64,000 nucleotides of DNA from Molanna angustata (Eukaryota > Arthropoda > Insecta > Trichoptera > Molannidae), in NCBI GenBank assembly GCA_963576475.1, contig OY754978.1, forward strand, positions 14,700,218 to 14,764,217, read 5' to 3'. Both the position numbers and the translations under genes were made by a program. Under the pieces are notes generated by a model that was given only the letters and a program-made list of their open reading frames with translations, was not told the origin of the DNA and did not search any database. Shown one piece after another: positions 45,037-57,394 of the stretch (the stretch's first letter is position 1; every line of letters starts with the position of its first letter).

Positions 45037-45609
45037 CCTGGGAGTGGTTGCGTTTACCAGTTCGTATCCTCTTTATAGGTGAAAATTACGGATTTTAATA
45101 TTATTAAGATTATTTCAAGAATAACCTAGTCTTCATACCATTTTTGTAAAACTACAAAAGTTTGGTAAAAATAGGTTGGTTAGGTTTGTTGGGAGTCATA
45201 ATTGCGACTGGCGTGAGCCAGTTGCATTTTATATTTAAAAAAAGTAACTTAACTATTAAAATAAATTACTAAATTGGTATTTTTACCAAATTTTTGTAGG
45301 TTATGTTTAAAAAAAATGGTGTGAAGACTAGGCTATCTTTATTTCAATATAATGTGTACTTGTATGTTATTTTAACCTATAAAATCCTTCGTATGTAGGT
45401 ACTTCCTGTCACTAAAATATGTAAAAAAAAAATAAAAAAAAGGATTTTTTTTTCAATATCTTCCTGAAGATTTCTTTGTAATCAGATGGTTGGTATAAGA
45501 GCACATAAATAACTTACCATGATACAAATGATAATATAATAATACAATGATAATGCAATTTTCACCTATAGAAAGGGGATGCGCACTGCTGAACGCAACC
45601 ACTCCCAGG
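45037..45609. mobile_element. Element with ~50-bp terminal inverted repeats, interrupted by a MITE
   Basis: The left end CCTGGGAGTGGTTGCGTT continues to ATAGGTGAAAATT. The right end is AATTTTCACCTATAG continuing to AACGCAACCACTCCCAGG. Without the nested MITE and one duplication it would be about 344 bp. No coding capacity. Confidence 0.8.
45119..45338. mobile_element. MULE-like MITE with 9-bp target duplication, copy 2
   Basis: It is flanked by TTATTTCAA at 45110-45118 and 45339-45347. The left end is GAATAACCTAGTCTTCATAC and the complement of the right end is AGATAGCCTAGTCTTCACAC. The core is GACTGGCGTGAGCCAGTTGC, the reverse of copy 1. Confidence 0.85.
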
Positions 45610-46985
45610 TGCCAGACATACCTTTTTCATACCTATACTGAATAAGGAAGGAAGTATCAAAACCAGCCAAAAAAAATGTAACTATCTCTTGGTGGGTATT
45701 ATTTAGTAGGTAGGTACCTAACATACCATATTTTAATATTAAATAACATCCAATGAGTATGTTTATCTTTTATGATATGTTGTGAATAAACTTTGTATTG
45801 CATTAAAATCGAAACATGTTATTATGGTTGTGATAAAATATATATTATGTATTATATCTGTCACCATACAGGACTAATGTTAGTGAAAAAAATATAAATT
45901 ACCAATTATATGCTGTACCTATTTTACAACTTTATGCACACGACATATACATACACAGGTGGGCGAATAGTTACCTACTGATTCTATTAATATATTATAA
46001 TATAAGTTCGGCGACCTAGTAATGTTAGTTGGTATTATTATTAAAATTATACTTACTTGATTCATTAGGGTCATATCAGCAGGTACTTGTAAGTATTTAA
46101 AACCATGCAAAATACATAGGTGCTTCTAATGGCACCTCTGTATTGCGATCCAAAGATTCTTAATTTGTTTTCAGTGGTAGGAAATCATTTTGTTTTTATT
46201 GTAAAAATTAAATCATTCTGCAAAACTTCATATCTACTAATACCTAACAAATGTATCTCAGACATTGGTTATCAAAGTAACCCTTTAACTCATTCATTTA
46301 GCCTTAAAGTGAGCTTTTCAAATTAAATTTGAAATGTAGAGAAATAGTTTTGTTTTTATGATATTTTTCAAATGTTTTGATGTTTTTGAAGCATCAGTTA
46401 AAACAGTAGCCATTGCAGTATAATATTTCATGTAGTTCATCTGTCTGATATGAAGTCTATCAATTTAACTCGTTAAAATTAAATTTAGTTACGCCACTAA
46501 TATTATAATTTTAATTTTAAAATATTTGCTACTATTAAGACTACAGAGGAACAATACTATAATAAGTATCTTATTTTATTTTATTTATTAAGGATACACA
46601 CAGTTGCGTAAATACATTGTATTGGAAAAAAAAATAACCAGCAAATTTCCATAAAATATATAAAAAAAAATCGTTTATATTTTTGAAACTGTGTATATTA
46701 AAAGGTTCGACGCCGCGTCTATCTTCAAATCATTATGTTTTCAAACACATCACGTTTATCAAATACAATTTATCTTCTATCGCAGTAGAATAAGAATGCC
46801 TACTAGACCACAATATACGAGTAGATCACAATCAGTTTGCAAAGCGAACATTTTTTTATCCCATATAATAATTATTGTGATACGTTCAACAATTTTTTCT
46901 TCGTTATTTTACCTAGAGCATCCAGTTTCAACTTTCTATGGCACAAGCATTTTTTATCTATGAACGGAATGTGCACAACGAGTAA
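45610..46985. other. Gene-free AT-rich DNA
   Basis: Several short open frames (for example 46120-46326, 46691-46963) have no recognisable family or splice context. TAGGTAGGTACCTA words occur near 45700. Confidence 0.35.
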
Positions 46986-47780
46986 ACGAGTATCATATAA
47001 GTGGTCTCAATATGAAATGACGACTGGGGTAGTAAAACTAATCCACATTAGTGATGGAACCTACAAGAATAACTATATCGTTGGTCCCAAACCTAATACG
47101 GTTAGTTTTATTACGCCAGTCCTTAATTCATATTTATACCACAAAACATATGAACGAGTATCATGTAGTATCAATAATATACTAACTAATCCGTATTAGG
47201 GATGGGATCGCTAATACGGATTAGTTTTATAACGCCGGTCCTTAGTTCATATTTATACCACAAAACATATGAACGAGTATCATGTAGTATCGATAATATA
47301 CTAACTTATCCGTATTAGGGATGGGATTAGTTTTATCACTAATACGGATTAGTTTTATTACGCCAGTCCTCAGTTCATATTTATACCACAAAACATATGA
47401 ACGAGTAATACCACAAAACATATGAACGAGTATCATGTCGTATCAATAATATAATATTATGTACTAATTTATCCGTATTGTGGACGGGATCACTAATACG
47501 GATTAGTTTTATTACGCCAGTTCTCAGTTCATTATGATACCACTATACCTAGATATGAACGATTATCATATACTTTTATATACTTATATAGTAGAATCAA
47601 TATGAACTGACGACTGGGGTAACAAAACTAATCCGCATTAGCGATGAGACCAACAATAATAACCCTGTTGTTGGTCCCATTCCTAAAACGGATTAGTTTT
47701 ATTACGATAGTCGTTAGTTAGAATTGATACCAATATACGTATGAACTGACCGATTATTTTCAAGGATATCTAAGCGTATG
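46986..47780. repeat. Irregular tandem array of inverted-repeat units
   Basis: The word CTAAWACGGATTAGTTTTAT or a close variant recurs at about 47094, 47211, 47339, 47492 and 47675. Within a unit AACTAATCCGTATTAG and CTAATACGGATTAGTT form a perfect 16-bp stem (47184-47226). Outer copies are in the opposite sense (GACGACTGGGGTAGTAAAAC at about 47020, again near 47610). Confidence 0.75.
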
Positions 47781-48130
47781 TCAATTAAAACAATCATTTT
47801 CAGGACAAAAAAATAAAATAGTGAAAATAGCCCTTCATACCACAGTAATAATCATTTATTATGCAGAAAACATATTTCATATAAAGTGACGGACTTGTCA
47901 ATTTTTATTTAGCATACTAAAAAATAGTAGTTATGTGAATAACATATACATATGTATTTTAAACAACCTCTGACATACATACATATATACATACCATCAC
48001 GGTATATCCCACAATGTGGGGTAACCACCGACAGGTGTGTGGGTGTGCATTACATCTCATCTCTACTAAAGAGGCAAAATTCAGAATGGATGGTGAACCT
48101 CATTGCTAAGTAGGTAATTATGGCCAAGAC
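47781..48130. other. Unannotated DNA
   Basis: No gene. ACATACATACATA words lead into CCATCACGGTATATCCCACA at about 47995, probably an old dispersed repeat. Confidence 0.3.
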
Positions 48131-48300
48131 AGCCTCCATAGCTTAAATAATACGTGAGATATCTGACTCCCGAGCCAAGGGTCCCAGATTCGATTTCCGG
48201 TGTAGACACAGTTGTATTTATAGTCTAAATTTATGATAATTGTTATTTGGTGCGTGTCAAATCAATACTTGAAAGTAGGTACCTGATAGCTGCAAAAAAT
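48131..48300 (+). mobile_element. SINE-1, diverged copy
   Basis: The head is degraded, the B-box region is AGATTCGATTTCCGGTG, and the body is TTGTTATTTGGTGCGTGTCA then TACCTGATAGCTGC. Confidence 0.65.
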
Positions 48301-48769
48301 ATTAAAGAAATGTTTTTATTATTAAGTTTGCTGGGCATTTTAATTCCTTGACCCGGCTCTCAGTCTACGTCTACTCTCTATTTCTCCTAGGAATGACCAG
48401 GTATTTGCGCATGTCTCCGCCCATTAGGCGTACTTTTCCCCGCTTTAAAACCAATTCTATTCAACCTTCAAGAAACGGTGAAAATAAATGGGGTACAAAA
48501 CGAAGTGTTATGTGAAGTGTTTTTTTTTATTTTTAAACAACAATGACTTGATTTCATTCTAATTTATATAAATATTAGATAAGTTTATTAAAACAAATTA
48601 TGACAGAATTAGGAAAAAATTAAATTATTTTGAATGTCATGAAATAATTATGTAAAAGAAAATAATGACAAAAAATAAATAAAAGAACTTGATTTATTTT
48701 TAACGATATAAAAATATTATCTGAAAGCAAAAAATACAAAAATAAATGTAAAAAAATTGAAAATTATAC
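48301..48769. other. Unannotated DNA
   Basis: 48340-48480 is less AT-rich with a CCGCCCATTAGGCG block. The remainder is very AT-rich. No gene. Confidence 0.3.
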
Positions 48770-48829
48770 CCTTCGATTTTTACTTTTCTTAACTGGCGAA
48801 CGTGACAAACTTGGGCTAATATTTTCCAT
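48770..48829 (-). CDS. Weak candidate first coding exon
   Basis: On the minus strand an ATG opens 20 codons, MENISPSLSRSPVKKSKNRR, then a possible donor GTATAA. Read through, the frame stops one codon later. Composition (Ser-Pro, then a basic cluster) and locally higher GC upstream (GGGCGG) suggest a promoter-proximal start exon. No downstream exon was found, and it could equally belong to a transposon or be chance. Confidence 0.2.
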
Positions 48830-49731
48830 TTTACTATTACACTGTTAATAACTACACTGGGGATGTCGACTAACTTAACTAATACCTGTGATTATAATAG
48901 ACGACCGTTTATTGCAGTGGGCGGTACCTGCGTAAAGCGGGTCTAAAAACGGTTCTTAGTCGGTCTTTCGTAGCAGAAATTCAGAATACCTATGGTAGAG
49001 CAACCAGAAAATATCATGAAAAATCACGTGGACTTTGCAGAACAAAATATGGGTTCTTTCCTGGTTGATAGTTGCGGAAACCTTCTCCATCTCCGCCGAC
49101 ATATATTTGCTAATAGTAAATATACTAATATTAATTAATATTTTTATTTTAACTTCTATTTCCGTAAATCGTGCACTCGACTTTACTGTATTTAAAGTTA
49201 AAAATATGCCTCGTTAATTAGTTTTAGTAAAATAATTTTTCATATCTTTCTACACCTAATTATTTATACTAGTGATCGTTCAGAAGTCAAAATTCGACCG
49301 TAATTCATAAATTTGAAGTGTGATTCAAAAGTCATAAAATAACATTCATCGAGGGGTACAAAGTTTTCTTTTCAAACAACAGTAGATTATTATGTATTTT
49401 TTCTTTGACATGGTCTATATTTGAATATAGACCATATTTGAATTCTTAAAATACTGATGCGTTTGACATTACGTGTTTGACATTCTTCTTCTGCCATCTC
49501 TCCACTACTCTTCAAAGTATTTCCATTCTTCTTTTTTTTACTTTTTGGACCCATCTCCTTTTGCGAGGATCTTTTCTGAGGCCGGCTTATTCTCCTTTTT
49601 CATATCCCATGGTCTCCGCCAAATATGTCAAGCGTTTTTTTCTTCTTTCTAATGTAAAATGTAAATTTTGAATGTAAAAGATATGGTTTGTGTAGCTATT
49701 GTACCCCCTGCTCACTGACTGGAATTTTATT
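48830..49731. other. Unannotated DNA
   Basis: No gene was recognised. 49480-49640 contains TTCTTCTTCTGCCATCTCTCC, resembling the 3' end of the LINE fragment at 20012-20300 in the same orientation, so it may be a LINE remnant. Confidence 0.35.
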
Positions 49732-50225
49732 TATTTATTTATTTATTCATTGATTAACAATTACACAAAACACATTAACATTATAGTGTCCCCCGTTAGG
49801 TAGGCGAGTACCTACCCGTGTTGGGGGTCTATATTACATTATAATTTAGAATATTTTATATATTATATTACATTATATTATATTACATTACTTCATACAC
49901 ATATATATCTCTATTTCTTTTCTCTTTTCAACATTATATATTGCTGTAGGACTCCTATAAACATCATCAATGCAAAATCAAAATCACAAAATCAAAATCA
50001 AAGAGACAAATATGAATAATAATAAATAAATTCAACAATATAAAAGCAAAAAAACTACATACAAAAATAAATCGATGTACTAAGTATTGTGTGCTTATCG
50101 TACCATTCAGTGATGTTCCTGTATGTATGTACAAATCCATATATTTTTCTCTTGCATGTACCTATAACTAAAACAAAATTACATTTGAATTGTCAGTAAC
50201 TGTTCAGATTGCTCCCGTCCCAGAT

Positions 50226-50720
50226 TCAGAAGCCACTGGTGAATTTTTTTTTTAAAGTAGCATTTATATTGGTGTTTTGTCTGATGTCATTTGGTAGTTT
50301 ATTATAAATCTTAGGACCCACAAAGGTAAAATGTGTTTGACCATACCGAGTATTTACTCTATTCCCCAATAAGTATCCCTGATTTACATTTCGTGTCATT
50401 TTTCTATGTTCCAAGTATTCAAAATTATTCATATTATTTTTCATGAACAGTATTATTTTTTTAATAAATAATTGTCTTATATCTAGAATTTTCGAGTTAC
50501 CATATAAATCATTTGTAGGATGGCCATAATTTTTATTTAAGATTACCCTTAAAATTGCACGCTGAGCGACCTCCAGGGGTTTTATATTGTTCTTATATGT
50601 TCCTCCATAGGCAACTATACCATATGATATAATTGAATTTACAAATGCATAATAAAATTGCATCATCATCGGTTTCGGAAATACTTTTCGACATGTCTTG
50701 AATATATAGATCAATTTCAT
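50226..50720 (-). pseudogene. LINE RT, C-terminal domain
   Basis: The frame reads FYYAFVNSIISYGIVAYGGT, then AQRAILRVILNKNYGHPT and GPKIYNKLPNDIRQN. This is the post-palm region of CR1/jockey RTs, ending at KKKFTSGF. It is separated by a frame change from the active-site part. Confidence 0.85.
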
Positions 50721-50740
50721 TAATTTATTTACTATCTTAT

Positions 50741-51340
50741 TTATGTGGGGATTCCACTTTCCATACCGAGATAAGTAATAGAAGTAACCGCACTTATTTC
50801 ACTTGCAGTAGCAGGATTATTTTCGTTTGAATAAAGTTTGATTTTATAATTTGTATAAGGTTGGCCAGTTTGTGTTATGCTAAAGCGAATGTATTTTGTT
50901 TTGTCAATATTGATTGTTAAGAGGTTTCTATCAAACCATGATTTCAATATATTTATGTAGGATTCTGCTCGTTTATGCGTTTCTTCCCAATATTTTCCAT
51001 CTACTACTAATGCAGTATCATCTGCAAATGTAACCAATTTCCCGTTCAATTGAAGTTTGAACACATCGTTGATGTAAATAATGAACAGTAAAGGACCTAA
51101 TGTACTTCCTTGAGGGACACCAAATGTCACATCTCTGGGTTCACTTACGACCGTATCTAATTTAACTCTTTGTTTTCTATCCTCTATGTAGCTTTTAACC
51201 CAACACAGAAGATTGCCATCAATACCAATATTTTTCATCCTTTTTATGAGTATACGATGCGATATGGTATCAAATGCTTTCGCAAGATCAACGAAGATTC
51301 CTATGCACTTTCTACCTCTATCGATTTGACCATTTATTAT
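50741..51340 (-). pseudogene. LINE RT active-site segment
   Basis: It contains FVDLAKAFDTISHRIL (about 51245-51300), FGVPQGSTLGPLLFIIYIND and the catalytic FADD with following TALVV (about 51020-51035). All palm motifs needed for polymerisation are visible. The frame to the upstream RT part is broken near 51340. Confidence 0.88.
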
Positions 51341-51577
51341 TTATGTAAATTCTGCTAAAGCCGTTTCGGTGCTTAGACCAGGTCTGAATCCGAATTGATT
51401 GTTTGCTAGAGTGTGATTATTAGATATAAATGTTTGAATTCGGTTTTTTACAATTTTTTCTATGATTTTTGCAAGGTTATTTAATATTGATATTGGACGA
51501 TAATTTTGTTTGTCATTTTTACTTCCTTTTTTATGTATAGGTATAATTAAAGCCTCTTTTAACTGGTACGGGAACAC
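51341..51577 (-). pseudogene. LINE RT fingers segment
   Basis: FPYQLKEALIIPIHKKGSKN then YRPISILNNLAKIIEKIV and NNQFGFRPGLSTETALAEFT. This is the classic N-terminal RT motif order, ending at a frameshift just before the AFDT motif. Confidence 0.85.
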
Positions 51578-51655
51578 TCCTGTCTGAAAACTAAGGTTAA
51601 ATATATAAGTTAGTGGTTCTGAAATTTGATTTTTTATATATTTTAGTACATTTGT

Positions 51656-52660
51656 CTATATTGTATCAGTCCCCACCGAGAGTGTGTTTTTTAGTGATGA
51701 GATAGTGTTTTCCACTTCTTCCTTGGTCGTGATTATAGAATTCAATTTATTTAATGGAAAATCACATTCAATATTTTCTGCAAGGTTTTCTTCCATTTGA
51801 ATATTATTTTTTTGTAAAAGTTCTTGTGCTAATGTGTATCCAATTGAACTGAAATAGTTATTAGCTATATTAGAAATAGCTTTTTGATTACATATGGTTT
51901 GACCTTCATGGATTATTGACTGAATTTCATTTTTCGCTTTGGTTTTTGTGTATGTTATTTCCTTTAACGTATTGAATGCTAATTTGTTGTTTCCCGGATT
52001 ATCCCTAATTTTGTCACGATAGTATTTTTCTTTTGTTAAATTTATCACTTTCTTGCAGAGATTTCTAAACTGTTTGTATTTTAATTGGATAACATTATTA
52101 TAGGGATTGTTATATGCTATTTTTTGAAGTTTATTTCTTTTTCTAATTGAAGTTATTATCCCTTGTGTAATCCATGGAGTTAATTTGGTGTTTTTTGATT
52201 TTATCTTTATAGTTTCTGTATTATTCATTATATAGGTCTTTAGAGTACTTATAAAATTACCTAAAGCCTCGTTTACATCTGATATATTATAAATATTTTG
52301 CCATGTTTCATTGGATACATTATCACGCAATCTGTCAAAATCGATTTTGTTAAATGTTTTAGAATCTTTTTTGACTTTTTGAGGTTGACTTCCTATACAA
52401 ATTGCAGTTGAACTATGATCAGTTATATCTAGCTGTAATATGTATGAATTATATTCTCTGATTCTTTTGATAAATATATGATCGACACAGGTGTCAGTTG
52501 TTTTTCTAGTAGTATCATTGATTACAGAATCGAATCCGTTTTCAGCCATTAGACAAAGGTAATCGTTTGCTTGGATGTGCTTTTCTTTAATTATATTAAC
52601 ATTAATGTCTCCAATTACTAGTTGTTTTTGAGCTTTTTCACTTTTTAAAATGTTTTCCAT
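51656..52660 (-). pseudogene. LINE endonuclease C-terminal part and linker to RT
   Basis: It starts within the endonuclease: LVIGDINVNI, then CLMAENGFDSVINDTTRKTT and CVDHIFIKR, then LDITDHSS with the conserved Asp-His pair. A linker (TPWITQGIITSIRKRNKLQK, then YFSSIGYTLA) leads toward the RT. It closes at 51656. Upstream to about 52800 more endonuclease-like sequence is readable with one stop. Family role: nicks target DNA to prime reverse transcription. Confidence 0.85.
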
Positions 52661-52800
52661 GTTTTCTATAAATAGTTGTATGTTTTGTATAGATGGAGAT
52701 CTATATATGTATTGCTAGTATGCAGATATCGGGGTGTATTATAATTTTAATGCAATTTGTATTGTGTAAAACTACCTCTTCTACTGTAACGTTCCCACCC

Positions 52801-53404
52801 ACTCCGTTATATCTAAGACTGTGGGTGCTCTTTAGTAAGATACGCCACAATCACAGGCCCGGTATGGATAACGTCGTGAACAGGACATTACAAAAATTAC
52901 ATATAAACAAAAATTAATAAAAGGAAGAATTTAGATGGAATTATCGAAGCCAAGAATAATGAAGTTATGACCTTATAGGCTTCCTTACCATATGTTTTTC
53001 TGGATGTCTTCTGTGGGCTTTTGAGTGTCTACATACGTAGAATATGACAAGTTAAAATAAAACATAGAGGTTCCACAGGAACTCAGGCTGCTTAAAAGAC
53101 TCCTTTTCTTTTATTATCTTTTTGGTTATTTTAATTTTAACCCTTCTAACAGATTTTAATTAATTAAAAAGAGATCCTGTGAGGCAGGATTCAGAAAGGA
53201 ACATAAAACAAAATAAATAGGGGCAAGGATTTTCTCCTGCTTAAAACGTCAAAGAAAAGAGCGCTTAGACACGTATAATTCTCTGTATTTTCTATGAATA
53301 TATAACATGGAAATCAATGAGCGTGGAAATATAAAACAATAAATAACACAAACAGACCAACAATAAGGTACTTATCAAAACCAAAATAAAATATTAATTA
53401 TTTG
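52801..53404. other. Unannotated DNA
   Basis: No genes or element ends were recognised. Confidence 0.35.
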
Positions 53405-54118
53405 GGTCAACCCTGAACACATACAAATTAACTTCCAATTGAAAAGAGTAATCAATAGAATAACTTCAGAATCTAAAATAAGCCAAAATTAAATCTGGGT
53501 TAGGATAACTCTGTATATATAAAATTCAACTTATACTTGAAATGAGTAATCCATAATAATTTCAGAATTTAAAATAAACAAAGTTAAATTTGTGTTAGGA
53601 TAACTCTGAATATAAAAATTAACTTTAAATTGAAAAGAGTAATAAAAAAAATAATTTCAAAATTTAAAAATAAAACAAAGTTAAATCTGAGTTAGGATAA
53701 CTCCGAATATATAAAATTTAACTTTAAATTGAAAAGAGTAATTAAAAATAATTTCAAAATTTAAAAATAAAACAAAGTTTAATCTGTGTTAGGATAACTC
53801 CGAATATATAAAAATTAACTTCCATTGAAATGAGTAATTAAAAAATCATTACAGAATTTAGAAATAAACAAAGTTAAATCTGAGTTAGGATAACTCCGAA
53901 TATATAAAATTTAACTTTAATTGAAAAGAGTAATTAAAAATAGTTACAGAATTTAGAAATAAACATTATTAAATCTGAGTTAGGATAACTCCGAATATAT
54001 AAAATTTAACTTTAATTGAAATGAGTAATTAAAATAATTACGGAATTTAGAAATAATCAAAGTTAAATCTGGGTTAGGATAACTCCGGATACATATAAAA
54101 TTTAATATATATATGCAA
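53405..54118. repeat. ~96-bp tandem repeat (minisatellite), 7-8 units
   Basis: GTTAGGATAACTC begins at 53499, 53594, 53691, 53788, 53883, 53979 and 54073, spacing 94-97 bp. A diverged first unit starts near 53405. Each unit has an AACTTTAATTGAAAAGAGTA-like second half. Confidence 0.92.
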
Positions 54119-54189
54119 TAACCACTTATGTATGAAAGTACTCGTAAAAAAAATAACAATAACGGGACAGACAATTGATCTGTCGTTTA

Positions 54190-54400
54190 AAAGGAAAAGA
54201 TAAATTTAGAAATCACTTCAATTAAGATCATCACATAAAAGGAATAAATAGGAAATAGAAATCTTTCGAATAAAAATTCATCACATAAAATAAATTTAAA
54301 AAAAATATATGTTTATCTTTCACTTAATGTCATCGAATAAAAATAAAATTTATAAAAATCCTTCAATTAAGAACATCGCATACAGATGAACTTCAAGAGA
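54190..54400. repeat. Degenerate ~58-bp tandem repeat, about four units
   Basis: Words like TTCAATTAAGATCATCACAT, then CGAATAAAAATTCATCACAT and CTTAATGTCATCGAATAAAA recur. Confidence 0.5.
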
Positions 54401-57394
54401 TAAGGACAACAAAATTTGTGGTATCTTTGGCTTCAGACTGACAAGAAAAATGCACTAAATATATGAGGCGTATTGGATTTAAATAGATATTCACACTGAA
54501 ACAAATAACACCAGAATGTAACTTTTCTACTTAGTAAACATTCAATTTCATAGGTAAGGTTCCCAATTAAAATTCACAGTTTCCTTGCGTAGAACAATCC
54601 AGGATAGAAAGAAGAAATATCAACTCAAGGTTCGGTTGAACATTGGCTTGGCAACACTGCATCCCCTTCTAGAGCATTACACTCTCAAGCAAGAAATACG
54701 GTGGAATTGTTTGGACCTCTAAGATGGTTACTTTAATTTGTAATCAACTCCTACCTGGTTATGATAGTCAGATGGTTCTTCCTTCAATACAAATTCACGC
54801 TCGGAACTTGTGTCACAAATCAGACAAGGAGAAAAGGTTGTAGTAATTTTCCACATTGTATTAACTACGAGATAGGTTCCATAATAGACACATGTCACGA
54901 ATAACAAATTTTCACTTTAATGTTAAATAAGTCAAATATCACTCTTTATTGTTATTTAGAGAAAAAAAATGTAGAAACCAATGATTTTATTTTTTTATTG
55001 TCTTTTCCCGTTAAGACTTCTCTCAATTAAAAAGACCGGCGGCAAACTAAAATATATATATATTTTATTATTTTATTTTTCCTTTACTCAAGCGAAAATA
55101 TTATATTATTTCCTTCTTTGTATTAACTGTTTATAGAGTTCGGATGACAGAAAAATCACTTGTTCAACAAGATACCTAAACCTCATAATATAGTCCTTAT
55201 AGAAAAATCACTTGGTGTACACGCTTAGTAGACAATTATTTTAAATATTATTATCGCGTTTTCCTTCTTTTATTTTTCTTTTAGAGCAAAGTAGAAAATG
55301 TCTCAATCACAAAAATTCAACAACTTAGTTTTAGCTATCCACTTTAGAGTTCTTTGGAAAGTATTAGGTAAGCTAATTTGACTTCTATTCTCTTCCACAC
55401 GCGGCCGTCGGACTGAAAACAAAACTTTAAACCCAACGCGATAATTACAAATCCCTTTTCAATTTTAATCGTTCTTTTTTTCTAATGAATAGTCTATACA
55501 CAAGATTTCTAAAATTCACCGATGTTCAACTTTATATTTGCTTTCCTTAAAAAGAGTCTTTGCACAAGACATTTAAAATTCACCAATGTTCAATTTATAA
55601 GTTCCTCTCTCTTTCTAAAAAAAAAAATATTACGTTGTTAATTAAGTTACAACATCAAAGAAAAACGCTCATTTAATCACAAGGAAGAATGTCTTTTCTT
55701 AGTACCGTCGGCAAGGTAAATTAATGTTTAAAATTTTCAAGTTTTCTTCTTTAATGAATTAATAAAACAAGAATAAAAATAACACATTAAATAAAAATAT
55801 TTTAAAAAAAACGAAGAATTATACGCGTTGCTTTTATTTTATTTTATTTTTTTTTTTTAAATTTTCTCATTCTAATCTAAATATGCTTCGTAGTAATACC
55901 ATCCTCCAACGGTTGAAGACAACCGCTGGAGGCGGCCGCGAAATATATTCCAAGAGACTAAAATTTATTACATTGAAACCACGGAACGTTTTCTTAAAAT
56001 AGGATAACTTCCCTTGACCGATAAACTATGACTGCTGAAATCACCTCTCCGGAAAGTTGAGAATTTGGACGCGCCTCCTGTGACACCATTGGTTCAAATA
56101 TAACCAATTACAATCAATTAAGGCATGTCCGAAATCCAGGACATAACCTACCTCAAGGGATGCCATCTTTGTGAAATGCAGTAACCATTAGATCAATATT
56201 ACGAGAAAAATACAAAACAATTTCTTAATTAAAACTTGAACAAACACGACTAGATGACACCAATCTTTCATAAATCACAATGGTATACTAATCTTTTATC
56301 ATTGTTAAACTTTTTCATAACTATGTTGTGCCAAAATTCCTACATTAAATGTGTGCTTATCAAGTATTTTTGCCACTTTTCAATAATGTTACTAACGGTA
56401 ATGAGATAGTTATATACAATGATTTGAATGACATTCATAAACAGTCATAATCCGCAAATCCATGCTTCAATTTTCTTTACAATAGGATGTACCAACAGAA
56501 TCCGAGCAATGTATTTAATATGGTCACCCACACTAGTGTGAGGGCGACTAAATCCATTGCCGCTTTACGCTGACGAAAACGGCCGAAGACTGTCGAAGAT
56601 TACCGAATTGGGGACATCGAGCGTAGGGCCTCTCTTACACGAGTCAATCGGATTAACCTTGGACGACAAACAGGGATTTATAGAGAAGCATGTATCAGAC
56701 AAGGATAGCGATAACATGTGTCATTTTTAATTACTAACTGCGTAATAACCGAGCTGTCAATCAAACTTGTGCTAAAAATAGATTCACCGTTTTCGGGCGG
56801 AACAGTCATATTGGTTACCACCCACAAATTCGTATATGAATCTATGCCCGTTCCGTCGGCAACTATTTAAATATGAAATCAAATAATAGGTATTAAATAA
56901 TTCTTACTCTGGAATTTTGTTCGGTAGCTCAATAGGTTGAATCAAAAGAGGATTTATTCTAGATTAATAATAAATCAACAGATAGAATTAAAAATTATTT
57001 TTAACAAGTATTAATTATGCTACAAAACTTTATGTCGCAATCTGTCATGCGACATTACCTTTGCTTGTATATCATTCTTTATGAAAATAACTAAGTTATC
57101 ATAAAAGAACTACACGTTGCTAAGAATTCATTAAGATTATGTGCAATACTCCTTATATTTTGGTGTAATATTTTAAGACTGTTTTTAGGATGGTTCCATC
57201 TTTCCTTAAATTCATTATAGATAAATTCATTATAGATAAATTCATTATAGAATAAAATCTGATTATTAATATATTATTACTATTCTATATACCACGACGT
57301 CATGTCCCCGTAATTTGGATAGGCAGAAAGAACCAAACGCCTTACACTTCTATCTTTGCATAAATTCAACGCATCACTCACATTCATACATCTT
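54401..57394. other. Gene-free DNA with small repeats and one GC-rich hairpin
   Basis: 55488-55615 is a diverged ~65-bp duplication (AAAATTCACCGATGTTCAAC and AAAATTCACCAATGTTCAAT). 55903-55932 is a hairpin, CCTCCAACGGTTG/CAACCGCTGGAGG with one mismatch. 57205-57255 has three ATAAATTCATTATAG units. No coding sequence or transposon termini were recognised. Confidence 0.4.

Larger units (their letters stand above)
49732..52800 (-). mobile_element. Jockey/CR1-like LINE, 5'-truncated, largest and best-preserved element here
   Basis: On the minus strand: the C-terminal part of an AP-type endonuclease, a complete RT, a 3' UTR, and an AAAT-repeat tail (TTTATTTATTTATTT on + at 49732). Few lesions: a stop after 51656, a frame change near 51340 and another near 50740. 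The 5' limit is near 52800, inside the endonuclease. Confidence 0.88.

Noticed and set aside
46691..47199. Two overlapping open frames
   Set aside because: Their ends run into the inverted-repeat array at 46986 and the frames show no conserved pattern.
53980..54174. 64-codon minus-strand frame
   Set aside because: It lies across the 96-bp minisatellite and is a by-product of the repeat.
54401..57394. Possible LTR retrotransposon or large transposon
   Set aside because: No TG...CA long direct repeats, primer-binding site or gag/pol motifs were found; only small tandem repeats.
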